This document shows, in pieces, positions 35,160-47,680 of a stretch of 64,000 nucleotides of DNA (positions are counted from its first letter, which is position 1; each line of letters opens with the position of its first letter). The DNA is from Magicicada septendecula (lineage: Eukaryota > Arthropoda > Insecta > Hemiptera > Cicadidae): NCBI GenBank assembly GCA_034769895.1, contig CM068368.1:340589076-340653075 (forward strand), written 5' to 3'. A program made the position numbers and the translations under genes. The notes under the pieces were generated by a model. It saw only the letters and a list, made by a program, of their open reading frames with translations, ran no database searches and was not told where the DNA came from.

Positions 35160-36350
35160 TCCTATAAATTAATGAATTTTTCTAGCACTATCATCAAAGT
35201 CGTTCATTTCTTTAACAAGTTCCTTGTTGATAGATAGCATCGCAAGAGCATTCAGTCTCTCGTTTTTCATTGTATTTCTCAAGAAAGTTTTTAGTCTTCT
35301 CAGAGTAAAAAAGCAGCGCTCAGATTTGGCAGTTATCAGAGGGTAGTTATGATAATTTTTTTAAGTTTCAATACATCTTTGAAAACTGACATCAGATTGT
35401 TTTCTTTCATAAAATTAAGAAGTCTTATTGTGCCTTTAATATAATATAGGCTAATATAATTGTTTCAGTTCACTCCAAACTTTGTTTTCTTGTAAAAAAG
35501 GGTAATGCTGAATCACTCGCTAAAATTTTTCTTTCTGAAAGTTTGTAGAAAAAAGTGGAAATAATTCGTCATTGGACATCAACGAAGCTGCCACCAGGTG
35601 TCCCGTATAAGTAAATCTTTTACTTGAATTATAGTGATGTCACATACTTCTTTTGCATCCCCTGTTCTAGTGCTGCATCCAACATTATTGTTCCTTTTTC
35701 TTGGTTACTCAAGGAATCCTCGTTTACTTGTGTTTCTATTTTTTTTATTTTCTCCCTCCCTTTCAACATCTCATTTTCAAAAATTCTGATGTCACTTTGC
35801 CACATTACACTGCCTTTGTTCCTACTCTGTAGTTATTGGTATATTATGTTCATGTGATATAGAATTCTATGGAAAAAAGTTAGCCAGAACATGAAATTTT
35901 GGTTCAGAAGAGTCCTTCTGTGACCATTCCTTCACTAATTGAGAGTTTGTTTGTACACTTTTCTTCAAAATTTCAAAACATTCTTCCAACTTATATTGGT
36001 TTTCGTACACAGCGTTGATTGTACGACTGTAGTAATTCCATTTATAGAAACTCTGTGCAGAAGACGATTTATGTTGTCCATTATGCACTTTGCTAAGGTT
36101 TCTGCATATTTACCTTCAGGACTGAGAAATCCGCAAAACGTTTCGTATACCGATCCCTTAAACACGTATTTTAAAACTAATACCATATGCAGTGGCTTGT
36201 CACATCGGTTGTCTAGTCACATTCGATTGCCACAAATTCAGAAGCTTGTATCTCCTTTTCTATTTCTTCCCTGCAGACACTTGGGTAAAATGATAAAACA
36301 AAACCTAATAATTCGACACTACAATATTTGCCTAAATTATTCGTGACGCT
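35160..36350 (-). pseudogene. hAT-D transposase remnants
   Basis: Two recognisable blocks on the minus strand. At 35965-36186 the text LVLKYVFKGSVYETFCGFL corresponds to the segment after the first catalytic aspartate of ZMYM1-like hATs. At 35160-35340 a frame reads SERCFFTLRRLKTFLRNTM and NERLNALAMLSI, the dimerisation domain. The second and third catalytic segments are not intact in between and the N-terminus is missing, so it is an internally deleted, frame-broken copy. The rest of hAT-D (34869-35160, 36350-36548, 39291-39505) is terminal non-coding sequence. Confidence 0.75.
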
Positions 36351-36556
36351 ATTAAATAAATACACACACTCAAAACCTAAACATTAAACAAATGCCTTGC
36401 ACTGAATTAATCACAGCGGAGAAAAAACACCTAAAAGAGCAAATCTGAAGACTACCAATAGCCTGCGATTAGTTGTACGGAGTGAATCACGTCACTTTTT
36501 GCTCAACGAGGCGCGATAGGAGACGCGCCATTTGCCAGTGGAAATACCGCCTATAA

Positions 36557-39282
36557 CCGTGGTTCCCAACCCGTAGAAGTCTGCGGACCACTCAGCCTGA
36601 AATTGAATCATGTACGGACCACCCCCACCCCCCGCCATACCCCGTATCAGTTGTAACCCTTCCTCAGCGCCATCCCCATAACCAAATTCAAAGGTGATTA
36701 AGTAAAACAGTTTTTTAGAACACATTATTTATTATTACTATTAATTAGTGTACAGTACAACTTAATTACAAATTATTTAATAAATAAAAATTACTTTTTT
36801 ATAATGTATAGCCTACTACATATTATAAAAGTCTCAATTACAAATTAATGTTGAAACAACAATTTTGTTTGAAAAGGACGTTGAAAAAAATTGTACCTCA
36901 ATGTTTTTCTCAGTGTGACTTTTGTGCACGAATTTGTTTGACAAGCTGAGGAATCCTAGGAGTTAGGCTCCTGCTTAGGCCTAGAGCTAATCTCAAATCA
37001 CTGCTTGTACCTAGCCGATTTCTTTGTTTGTTTTTAATCAACAATAAAGTCGAGAATCCCTGCTTACACAAAAATGTTGTCGAAAACACCATGAGATACC
37101 GCAAAGCTGCTTGCCGAATGTTTGGGTAAGATATGGCTGTTGTACACCACAACTCTTCTAGGTTTACACCAGATTCAAACGAGTCCTTGACGTTACTGTC
37201 ATTTTGAAGTTCAATAACCTCCTCTTGAATATTATCAGGGAGATCCTTAGGCTTGACAATGAAAGGATTTCGAATCAGTTTTTTTTATAGCTTGAGTCTC
37301 AACTGCTACCATATTCAGGGAAATAACGAGCAAATTCATCCTTGAGAGTGCCTAAGTGACTGAGTACGTTATGTTGTACCTTGTCTGTAACAGTGGCGTA
37401 GTCCCCGTTGTCAGCAAGGGTTTTCAAAGTCGGGAAAGATTGAAAGTTTTTCTCTTCAACTTTGGCTATCCAGAGATCAATTTTACACAAAAACGCACGA
37501 AGTTTGTCCTCGAATAGAAATATATTACCAACACCTTCAAACTTTTCGTTTCCAGAACCTTGAAGTTGTAAGTTCAGCTGGTTCAAATGGCCAAAAATAT
37601 CTACTAGATATGCGAGTTGCATCACAAAAGTTGGTTCACTCGATTGTTCCAAGAAATGCTGCATTTTCGTCTCAATATAAAATACTTTTAGCTCTTCTCT
37701 CAACTCATATAAGCGTGCCAACATATTGCCTTTTGACAACGAACCTCAGTATGAAAAAGTAGTGTCTCGTGCTCAGAGTCTAATGCTGCACATAACTTTT
37801 TGAAAATACGAGTGTATAACGCACTACTTTTAACAGCCTTCACCATCTTTATGGCCAATTTCATTGTATTCGACAAGTCTTCCGGCAATGTTTTTGATGG
37901 TAATGCTTGGCGATGAATTATGCAGTGCATCGTCACTGTGGAGGGGTTCTTCTCTCTCACCAACGTTGTTAAGCCTGAACGTGATCCTAGCATAGCAGGT
38001 GCTCCGTCGGTACAAAATCCAGCCAGCCTCTTCCACTCAATGCCATGCCTCTCAAAGTGATCACAAATGATTTTCATGATATCTTTTCCTGTCGATGTTG
38101 TTTTCAACTCTTGGGATATTAAAAGTTCTTCCTTGATTGTGTTGTTGTCTCCTAAATACCGAACAAAAACTAGCAACTGGCAGCATTGAGCAACGTCGGT
38201 ACTTTCATCACACTGCAAACTGAAATATGGAGACTTTTTAATTTTACAAACCAGCTGCTCTTCAATGTCATTGGACATTGTATCGATCCGTGCCTTCACA
38301 GTATTGTTCGATAGGGGAATATCTTGAATTCTCTTAGAAGCTTCAACCCCTAAATCGTGTTCGACTGCTTTGATCAAACATGGCTTCACTAGGGTTTCGC
38401 CAATAGTATGCGGTTTCTTTGCCTTGGCGATTAACTGTGAAACCTCAAATGAAGCTGAGAGGGCTTTTTCAGACAATTCATATGCTGTACCAGTTTTCCC
38501 TAATTTCATTTTCTTTAAGTTTTCTAATTTTCCAGTGAAGAATTCAGGTGGCCGGTCACTCAAGTTAGAATGAACTGTCTTTAAATGACGTTCTAGTTTT
38601 GCAGGTTTTAAGGCTTCATTGCTGAGGACAGCAGCACTGGGGTCTAATCTCCTTATTTACCTCAATTGCTGTAAATCCGAACTTGATATAATCACTGTCA
38701 TATTTCCGCTTTGGAGCCATTTTCAACAGAAAAAGTACAAACACGCACAATAATATCGCGCAATATCAGTAAACACAGCAAAAGCTACCGAAATGAATCG
38801 CACTGCTCTGCAAGACTCACTGATACAGACTGAGCAATTGAGTTGCCGACTGCCGTCTTATCACTACATGACTACACAGTACACACCCAGCACTGCGCAC
38901 AGTGACCAGCACAGTGCACCCAGCACAGTGAGTACGTGACTGCGCGGTGCGCGCAGACAGGCAGACATAACCACGAAGTGTTCACGTGATAGAGCTCAGA
39001 TAGAGCCCTGTGCCTTTCTGGTTCATTTGCCACGTTTAAACATAAGTTATGAAAATTATTTTGTATCATATTCTAATAATAATTATTTTGAAGATATTTT
39101 AATTCAACAGCTGATAGTCATCGGCACGGATATATTCACCCCATCTCGTTCAACGCAGATCGCTTTCAAAATCCCCATTTATTGGCAACTTTTTTATATG
39201 TGCTGTCGGACCCTCCCGCGGACCACTCCCGAGGCTCTCGCGGACCACTTGTGGTCCGTGGACCACCGGTTGGGAACCACTG
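36557..39282 (-). mobile_element. hAT-E, Buster/ZBED5-like hAT
   Basis: 2726 bp with inverted ends CCGTGGTTCCCAACC (36557) and CAGTGGTTCCCAACC (inverse, 39282), plus a second GC-rich palindromic segment GTGGTCCGTGGACCAC just inside the right end. The exact 8-bp duplication GCCTATAA is at 36549-36556 and 39283-39290. It contains one frame-broken transposase on the minus strand and lies within hAT-D. Confidence 0.92.
36910..38720 (-). pseudogene. hAT-E transposase (BED/ZBED5, SCAND3-like)
   Basis: Starts MAPKRKYDSDYIKFGFTAI, the usual beginning of ZBED5/FAM200/SCAND3-type proteins. The BED finger that follows is broken. The core frame 37700-38563 has PYFSLQCDESTDVAQCCQLL (first Asp), RLAGFCTDGAPAMLGSRSGL (second Asp) and MHCIIHRQALPSK (C-x2-H). 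After a frame change near 37735 come AYLVDIFGHLNQLNLQLQG and, at 36910-37152, the dimerisation segment FLCKQGFSTLLLIKNKQRNR. At least three frame breaks. Otherwise near full length for the family. Confidence 0.9.
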
Positions 39283-39505
39283 GCCTATAAGCTTACAGGT
39301 TCATTCAACGTTGGCAGAGTGCGGGATGGAGAAATGGGCGCGATTGGAAGGGCGCCGTATTGCTGTTCCGAAAACATTTCTGCCCCGTCCGAAGTATTAA
39401 ATAAAGATATAATGACTTTCCACGAGCGGTGATAATGGATTGTTTAGTGATATCGTTTAAACTGGAGGGCGCCCGCCTTAGCGCCCTAAGAACGAGCCAC
39501 CCCTG

Positions 39506-39594
39506 ATATTAATTACAATGAAAGTATAGACATAGAAAATGTAATTGATATGTATGCCAATTTAAGAAACAATCGTTTCGAGTCTAGATTGTAG
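39506..39594 (+). pseudogene. hAT-A transposase, C-terminal end
   Basis: After the duplicated ATATTAAT of hAT-D the frame continues YNESIDIENVIDMYANLRN and ends at a TAG at 39592-39594, as expected for the C-terminus of ZMYM1-like hAT transposases. The 60 bases after it are hAT-A 3' sequence up to the TA target of pogo-A. Confidence 0.82.
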
Positions 39595-40022
39595 GCTTAA
39601 TTATAATATATCGTTATTATCAAAAATTTCGTAACGCAAATATCTATTACCGTAATTCGGGGTTACTTAGGCCGCCGGGGTAACAAAAGCCATTTCTACT
39701 GGTAAATTTTGAATGCTGATATTGGCAACACTGTTTAGATGTTTGGAAGTTTGTTTTGATGCTATCGTTTACGTTATTTAACAAAGTTTTCACTAGTCTA
39801 CATTGATTCTTTCAGTTTTCAAAGGTAAGTTTACATAAATACTTTTGTTTTGACGTCAATTTTATTGAAATATTATAACCTTCATAACTTCACTTGCCAC
39901 AATAATTTTTTTAACTGAATTGCAGTACAATTGTTTTTCAACATAACCTCAGACAATACTTTTACATCCCTGCCACTTCACAGATTATATTTCCATTAAC
40001 TTTTATATATATATATATATAT

Positions 40023-41903
40023 TGCGACAATACAAGCATAGGCTGTAATGCGCATATATAATTTAAAATAAATATTTAATTTAATTTTAATAATATATAA
40101 TAGACGAGCAGGTGTGAAATTGGAAGCTGGCTTGCAAACAGGAGTCAACACGCAGGATCACGCGATTACCGCTGCATATGTGTATACAAGTAAATAGTGT
40201 GTGTGCGTGAAGCCTGTTTGTTCCTGAAAGTTTGCAACTTCACCCCAAGTCAATGCTAAATTAAGAATATATTTAATATTAAGCAAACCATAAGTGTTAG
40301 CGAGAAGGTAAAACTTCTAAAAATGTGTAAAAATCAGACACAAGTGCAGTGCGAATTTTACGTAATTCGGACAATCAGTGCGAATCCAGTGCGATTTTTA
40401 AAGCATTATAAGTACACTAGTGGTGCGAGCATCACGATAATTGCACATCACATAGGTCATTAAATTAGACAATATTTTATCGCTGTGAAATCCGCGTTAA
40501 ACAGTGCGATTGGCGAAAAAGTGCAATTATGTGAAATAGGACGAGAGTGGGGGCTATCACGCCATAGTTCAACTGTCGACAAGTTAATTCCTGAATCGAC
40601 AGCTGCAGTTTTCTTGGTGAATATAAATAGAAGCCCAGGAGAGCTAATCTCTCTCTTCTAACAGTGTTCATTAGTGGCGGAACGCTATGTCCATCAGAGA
40701 CGCGAAATTTTAATTACTTTGGACAGAGTTAGACAATATGTCTAACACCAATAAGGCTTTTTGTTTATCGTAACTTGTAAAGTATTACGATAAATATTTC
40801 GATTTAACACAATAATGGAAAACAGTAATTAAAAAGTAACGTAACACACAAATCGTCAGAGATCTACAAGTGATCTACATATAAGAACATTACTCCAGAC
40901 CGAGGACGAGAGCACTGCATGGCATAATTTCCAGACGTAAAGAACGAGTCATCCGACTTCCAAGAGGACCCAGAAGAAGAGGAAAGCATCCAAGACTTCC
41001 GAGAGGATCCAGAGGACGAGGAAAGGATCCAGGACTTCAAGACTACGCAGGATTCACAACATCAGGGACTCAGGACCAGGACAGGGTATGTTGATGAACT
41101 GCTACAATTAAGGTGAAAGAAAGCCATGTATTCCTCATAACAAAAGACTTAATCAAAGATTGATAAACATTGTCAAAAGAAAGACAATAATTTCAAAAAG
41201 TGTAATTTATAACTTATAGATGTAAATGTCTTGTATAAAAATTATAGCATAATTTTTGCAGTAATAATTTATTGAAAATACGTAAATTTAAATTGTAGAG
41301 TAATTATGAAAGCATTGTAGAGAAATTATGAAAACATAATTTTTGCAGTAATAATTTATAAAAAATATTTAAATTTAAAATTGAAGAGAAATTATGAAAG
41401 CATAAGTTTTGAATTGATAATGATTGAAAATATTTTAATATTCATGTGAAAGATCAATTAGATTTGTCAAATAATGAACAAATAGTTAACTTAGTTAAAT
41501 ATTTTTATATTGAAATCACACATTCAGACTGAGTAGTCCAGACAGTATTTTTACTAAAATACTGAAGACATGTTTTTTATTAAAATTAATAATATTATGT
41601 CTATGATATAAGCTTTGTGTTGGTGATGAGATTACAGCAAACTAAGAAACATTGAAACCATGTATAATGAATATCGTATGACGAAGTAATCATTATTTGT
41701 ATAGTATTATTTCTTGATATGTTGGTTTAAATTAATAAATGGGAACAATTTGAATTTCCTAAAAAGGCTACCGTTATTATAATTACACCTGAACCCCTAA
41801 TTACACGTACACATTGTTAGAAATGTTATTTATCGTTATATAATTTTATCGCTCATGAGCGTGCGCCCAACACACTTACATTTTATAAAGTTGTATCGTT
41901 GTA
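40023..41903 (+). mobile_element. Candidate solo LTR with a TATA promoter
   Basis: A 1.9-kb block between two AT runs with loosely inverted ends (TTGCGACAATACAA and, inverted, TTACAACGATACAA). It has a strong core promoter: TATAAATAGAAG near 40622, followed about 25 bp later by CTCTCTTCTAACAGTG. Further in, 40945-41090 has two and a half copies of a 42-nt repeat (GACTTCCAAGAGGACCCAGA and on). No long coding frame or second copy is present, so a solo LTR of an unrelated retrotransposon is the best guess; the boundaries are weak. Confidence 0.4.
41225..41425. repeat. Short tandem repeat of about 110 bp
   Basis: Two to two and a half copies of a unit containing CATAATTTTTGCAGTAATAA, then AAATTTAAA and AGAAATTATGAAAGCAT, starting near 41246 and 41337. 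Confidence 0.75.
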
Positions 41904-41911
41904 ATATATAT

Positions 41912-44896
41912 TGTAACGAGATGTGTTACTGGATGATTATAACTTAGTGTTGTTATTCTGTAAGTCGTTCTATCTTCGTATAGTATATGTGTGGGTGTCG
42001 AGCGTTTTTTAACTCGCTCGTTGGGTTCGTGGTATAGTATGGGTGTGTGATTGATGTTATTAATAAGTTCAATAAATTCTGTCACTGTTATTTGCGTGTA
42101 ACAAGTCGAATTGTACCTTCTCTTACCATTTACGGGTAAACCGTATCTCTCGGCGTTTGGTTTGAATATTGCCGCCTCGCCACCTGATTGGCGCACGCCT
42201 TTCTTCAGTGTCGACTTCGCTAACGTCTTGTTTTGAGGTTTTCACTTCTATAAATTTTTATTTATTATCTTAATTTACTCGAATCAAACATACAGTTTTG
42301 CAGAATAATCATATTTATTAACACTTTGATAGTTTTCAGTTATTCAGTAGTACATTAATTTTATTTTTAGCACCGGCTATTACAGTTGCTCAGTTGGCAT
42401 GCTCAGTTCCAATGTTTTTGTACATACCGTCTTGGCGGTTATCGTTGGTTTACAATTAAAATGTTTTACTCAGGGGTGTTAATAAGTCCTTTTGGCTACA
42501 GAAGTATTGGACTACGGCTAAAATACACAAATTTATAATAATTCTTAATACTAGGTACACAAAAAAATTAATATTTTAATACATTCGAGTAAGTAATCAT
42601 CAATGAGATTTAGTAAAATTTTTGGTTAGGATTTGTCAATTAGAAATGTTTGTTAACTATTTATTATATCTCAATTTAAATACTTATCAATTGATTAAAG
42701 TTCAAATAGTGATGTTACAAATACCTTCAGTCTAAATCAGAATAGTGATCAGTGAAGTGAAAATTGTTGTTTATTATTTTTGATAGAAAAATTTGGAATT
42801 CGTTTAATGGGATTATTGTTTATATTCATCAATTTTCGATGGAGCTTCTGCGATGCCGTCTTCTTCTTCCGGATGGATCCAGTTGTCTTCTATTCTTCGG
42901 AGTCTCATTAATCTCGTCCAGACGGTTTTTCCCGTAAACTTCGGCTTCGTACTCGTTCTGCGATCGTCCGTCTTCTTGAGTTGAAGTAGGTCCCTATGAT
43001 CTTCCTCCGGGATGAGTCGTCATCTATTCTTCCAGACGTCTTCTTGATTTCCTCGGGTAATTATGGTTTGTGAAAAAATTTAATAAATAATATATTATCC
43101 AGTATTCCCTGGGCTGCTATTACAATCTTCCTTTCCTTTGATTTTAGTCAAAATTCACTTATTTGGAATTAAATTTGGGGTGAGAGCTACATCAATCCGC
43201 CCTCGGCGTCGGTCAATAATGGACTATCGAAAATTCAACGGTTTTTTGGCAAAACATTTCGGTTGCTATGGTTACCTAATAAATTATGCTAATTCTCATT
43301 GGTCATTAATCTTTGTCATTGTTATGTTTTAACGTCTTATTTTAGTTTAATTTTACAAAATATCTTCAAATGAAGATTTCTTTCTTATGTTACTAGCTAG
43401 GTTTATTACATGAATACCATTGTTCATAATTTTTTATAAGAGTCATTTTGATACCCCTCATGGTCACTTTTGAGTAGCTAATTACATTTTTGTTATTTTT
43501 CTTATTTATATTTTATATATATTTTAGTCAAAATTGGCTGTTATTCATACATTTTGGTATTAGGAATACTCACTTAATTTGTTTAAACATTTGGTATACT
43601 CTGCTTCAATATTGGACTATTATTTGTTCTCAAATTTACTAAATTCTTATTTAACAGTTAGGCCTAGAGCCTAGATTTTACTATACTACTATCTAACATT
43701 CTTAGTAGCTTCTTACCATTATATCTGGTATTTTTTAACACAATTTTTTAACAGAAACAAGTAATAAACATTGGTGTTCCTAACTACACCTCTTATTATA
43801 ATAGTAAACATTTTCTTTACAGGTTCAAGCCTGAAATAACTTCTAACTACTTTTCTGTTCCCTTCTACTATCTGGTTCAATTAATAATTCATTACATTAT
43901 ATTGGTTCTTTTAAAACAATACTAACATCCTTATTATGCTAACATTAAATTATACTTTACACAACATATACGATTCCTCCATTCCTTCACTAGAAAAAAG
44001 TGTCTATCGTTCTTGTTTGTCCTTCATTCCAATGCCTTAATTTCTATCTTATCCTATAATCCTTATTACCTATGGCTTACTTTAATTACATTATAATGAG
44101 TTCCTCTTGCTTACTAGTACAAAGTTTATCACTGGTCTTCCTGTTATTCTAACACAGTTTACTAATTAGAATACTTTTTGAAGTTCACCAACTACACTTT
44201 TTCCTTCATAGAAGGTTTTTGACTTATACACTTTCACTTACTATGTGCAACATGCTATCACTACATGTCACCACTTTATATTAATATACTCCTTCTTCCA
44301 CTCACTTGATTATTCACTGGGTTGTTTATTGATGTTAGTATCATCATGGGGTTACTGGTAATAATTGTTTATTTTATTTTCCCTTCACAAATGATCACTT
44401 TTGGTAATTAACTGTGGCCTTGATTGCCTTAGGGTATGTTTACTAGTTTTGATTATATTCATCACTATTTATTAGGGTGTGTGTATTATTAATTCCCTAA
44501 CTTATATTTATAAACACATTCCTTCATCAATAAAATATACGTAACATTATTATCTTTCATTAACATTATTAACCTAGGTAAATCTCATCTACACTCTAAT
44601 TACATTAGTTCATTTGTTAACATACAGAATAATGGTCATTATTTGGGATTTACAATGTTCATTCTTAACGTCTTGATTACATTTAGTTCTTAGCTTCTTC
44701 TTCATTGTTCCGTGGTTCCTTTTGTATTTATCCGATCTATTGTGTCAGGTCATTGTCAGTTTATCAGTCATTTGTCATTTGGGTTATTGGGTTATTAATC
44801 TCTGAGTTTATAAGTTTTTGCCTCTTATGCTTGTCTTCAGCTTTTTATTTTATAGTTAAATATCATTGGATCTTCACTACCTTATGTCATGTTACA
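41912..44896 (-). repeat. Gypsy-N 3' LTR (left copy)
   Basis: Matches 47681-50666 over its whole length with scattered substitutions. The AT-rich body contains no credible gene. The frames at 41876-42196, 43138-43332 and 44705-44899 recur in the other LTR simply by LTR identity. Confidence 0.93.
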
Positions 44897-46242
44897 TAAT
44901 GCATCGCCACCAAAATTGATTATTTCGAAACAAAGATTATTATATTTTTTCTGAAATCATCAATATAGTTCATTTTATCAAGTTGTTATTATTCAGGAAT
45001 TCATCCATCGCTACTTTCTTCTTTATTCATTTTTATTAAGTCATGGTTCATAATATGGTATTTGGTATTATTTTATTACGAGTGTTATCCCTTGTATGTT
45101 CTATTCCCTAAAATTTTTCTTCTCTCCCCTTCATATAAATTGGTACTAGCCAGAGGGCACGTGTGGCTCTGTTACTCTGCTATCCATTTATACACATTTT
45201 GAGTTCAGAGGCCTTGCCTATCTGCTCAATAACATAAATAATTGTTGGACGTATCTCAACATAAAATCATCACATAATAATATTCATAATAATTATAATA
45301 ATAGTCGTTCATTTCCGACTCACATAATATCGATACAATAAAACACTTTTGGGATTAATTATTCTCTCTTTTATACATCTCATGACCTTTTCATCTCAGT
45401 GACTTATTTGGATTCCTTTGTTTAAGCTTATGGCGATATTTAATAGGCATTTTGTATTGTTTCATTAGCTTATTTTATATGGTAGTGATTTTATTTGTTA
45501 TCACTTTATTGCTCATTTATATTTAAAATTAACATTGTAGCTGGTTTCTGGCTCACTTATATTTTTTTCTTCTCCCTTTTTTTTTTTGATTGTTCAGTTA
45601 ATATGTCAGTGTTATTTTTTATTTGATTGTCTTGTCTTTTCTTTTTTTGTGAAACATTAATTTTTATTATTCCCTTTTGTGATAGGGTTAGTTAATGATG
45701 TTACATAGCGTCATCATTATTTGTGTAACATTTTATTGTTTTATATCAATTTCTTATGATAATTCATTATACATATTTTTCAAAATTACATGGGTTTACA
45801 CATTTTGTTTCACACTTGGAGGTAAGTTTGTGCTTACTTTGTTTTGAATTTAGCTTATCTTTCTTCTAAATTCCCTCTTCATTCATATAATAATATCAAT
45901 CAAATACTTATTATAAGTTGTGCTTACATTTATTTTGAATTTTGATAATTGTTACTCTCCAAATTCTCTTTAACTTTCTGACACTGTCTCATAATATTTT
46001 TTCAAAGAAGACTGGTTGTAAGTCCCTTTTATTTTCTTGGTTGTTATCTCACTTATGACATAGGTATTGTTTTGGTTGTCTTTTACAATGAGATAGGGTC
46101 TTTATGGTACTGTACAATGGACCCTGTTATATATACCCCTTTTTTTTCTTGTAAGTTAATCTTCTCATTTATACATTAATTGGTTTGCATGGTCGGTCTA
46201 CCTAAAATCAGTCCCATTTCTCAGTGTTCCTCCGCACTTGGT
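44897..46242 (-). other. Gypsy-N 3' non-coding region with integrase remnant
   Basis: AT-rich sequence, with two weak copies of the Gypsy-L hairpin motif near 45822 (GTAAGTTTGTGCTTAC) and 45915 (ATAAGTTGTGCTTAC). At about 46020-46135 the minus strand reads PYLIVKDNQNNTYV followed by ISEITTKKIKG, clearly cognate to the end of the Gypsy-L integrase (PYVVVKDNHNNTYEL). This marks the 3' edge of a deletion that removed pol. Confidence 0.7.
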
Positions 46243-47598
46243 TTAGCCATGGTCCATGATTATATGCGTTGCTCCTGTTCGGATTGCTGTCGTCTTCAGT
46301 ATGACTTCTGTTCGTGTCCACTTTCTTGTTACTGTCTTGTATTTAAATGTTTTTGTCGTAACATTTTCACTTGTTTCCATTGCTATCTCAATCATTTCAT
46401 TGTCTTGTTTATACAACGAATAGGTCAATGCTATTTCCATTGTAGATGCTATCGTTGATATTGGATTATGCACGTCTATTAATTGTCTTCTCCTTCTTAT
46501 TCTGTTACACACTGTTTTATAGTGATTCCTTTCTAAAGTTTCTATTAAGTTCCTTCTGTTATTTTTAAAATTCATTATTTCATTCTGGTCGTTAGTTAGT
46601 ACATTAAACATCTCAAGTAGTCCATTCTTCATCATCTCCAACTCTTCTCTGGTATTTATTATTTTCTTTCTATATATTTTTCTTATTTCCTTGGTCTTCA
46701 TTTCCAAGTATTCATTCTTCTCCTTAGTACTGTTATTTTTATTTGCAGGTAATGGTATGCTATTGTCTTCTTTTAATTCTGTTTCCTTCTTACTCTCTTC
46801 TACCTTCTGGCCTAATGGTTCCTTGTTTTCATTTACTGTTTCTTTAATATCTTCAGAAATTTTGTCCAGTGTTTCATTCACCTTCTTGAAACCATTATCT
46901 TATGTTTCCTTGATCTGATCGGTTTTGTCATTTGTTTCTTCCCATCTCTGATTCATCTCCATTTTTGTCTGCTTTACTTCTTTACGATACGCTATTAATT
47001 GTCGTTGTATAGTTTCACTGTTACTAACAATTTTATTGTTCAATTTTTCAATATCCTTTCTCATTAGTCTCAAGGTTTTGCTGGTTTTCTCATTACTTCT
47101 CTCTATCTTTTCTCCTATCAGCTTATTCTCCTCCTTCATTTTCCGTTCTAAAGTTTCGATATTCCTTTTGTTACTCTCCTCATTCCTGTCGAATTTTTCG
47201 TTCAAGGACTCAAACTTCTTATCTAATTTTTCGTTGTTTTGTTGTAATAATTTTTTAGTGTCCTTCATTTCTTCCTTCGTGCTGTCCAATTTTTCATTCA
47301 TCTCCTTTTTCAACTCCTCGTTATTTTTGTCCATTTTTTCATCCTGTTTCTTGAAATTGTTATTAATTAATTCCCATAGTTGCAGCAAGTCCATGCCTGT
47401 TCTGGCTACCTCCTGCTGTGTAGGTTTATCTATTTCCATAGGAGTTAATAATTCTTCCACATCTTCCACTGAAGTTATTTCTCTTTCTTCCATTCCGGCG
47501 CCTTTCTCGATCTCCGTTTCTGGTCTTTTGTCTCCCTTTTCCACCTCCTTCTCGCGTATCTTCATCTGATATCTCGTATCGTGCTTTGCCGGTTCCAT
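46243..47598 (-). pseudogene. Gypsy-N Gag-like coiled-coil protein with one stop
   Basis: Two frames (46900-47598 and 46243-46881) are in the same reading phase, separated by a single TAA at 46900-46902, so this is one gene of about 450 codons. It starts MEPAKHDTRYQMKIREKEVE and is almost entirely Lys/Glu/Asn coiled coil (NEKLDKKFESLNEKFDRNEE and similar). The last 70 residues are less repetitive and end ATHIIMDHG. No capsid-like block, zinc knuckle or Asn-rich tail is seen, unlike the Gypsy-L Gag. A role in packaging this element into another element's particles is speculation. Confidence 0.65.
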
Positions 47599-47659
47599 TT
47601 CTGTAGTCGCCGCTAGGATCTGTAAAGTTTACTGGTAGGATTTTTTAGTTATCCTAGAC

Positions 47660-47677
47660 CTACTAGTTGGCGCGCCA
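47660..47677 (-). other. Gypsy-N primer-binding site
   Basis: Three bases inside the 5' LTR the minus strand reads TGGCGCGCCAACTAGTAG. The TGGCGC start is shared with Gypsy-L, suggesting the same class of tRNA primer. Confidence 0.6.
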
Positions 47678-47680
47678 CTT

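Larger units (their letters stand above)
34869..39505 (-). mobile_element. hAT-D, decayed hAT hosting hAT-E
   Basis: Left end CAGTGGCGGCTCGTGA at 34869; right end inverted CAGGGGTGGCTCGTTC at 39505; the exact 8-bp duplication ATATTAAT is at 34861-34868 and 39506-39513. Without hAT-E it is about 1.9 kb, with remnants of a minus-strand transposase. It interrupts the dimerisation domain of hAT-A. Confidence 0.88.

Noticed and set aside
41876-42196. Minus-strand frame starting MRQSGGEAAIF at the edge of both Gypsy-N LTRs
   Set aside because: Duplicated only because the LTRs are, it runs through the LTR boundary into unrelated flanking sequence, and has no domain.
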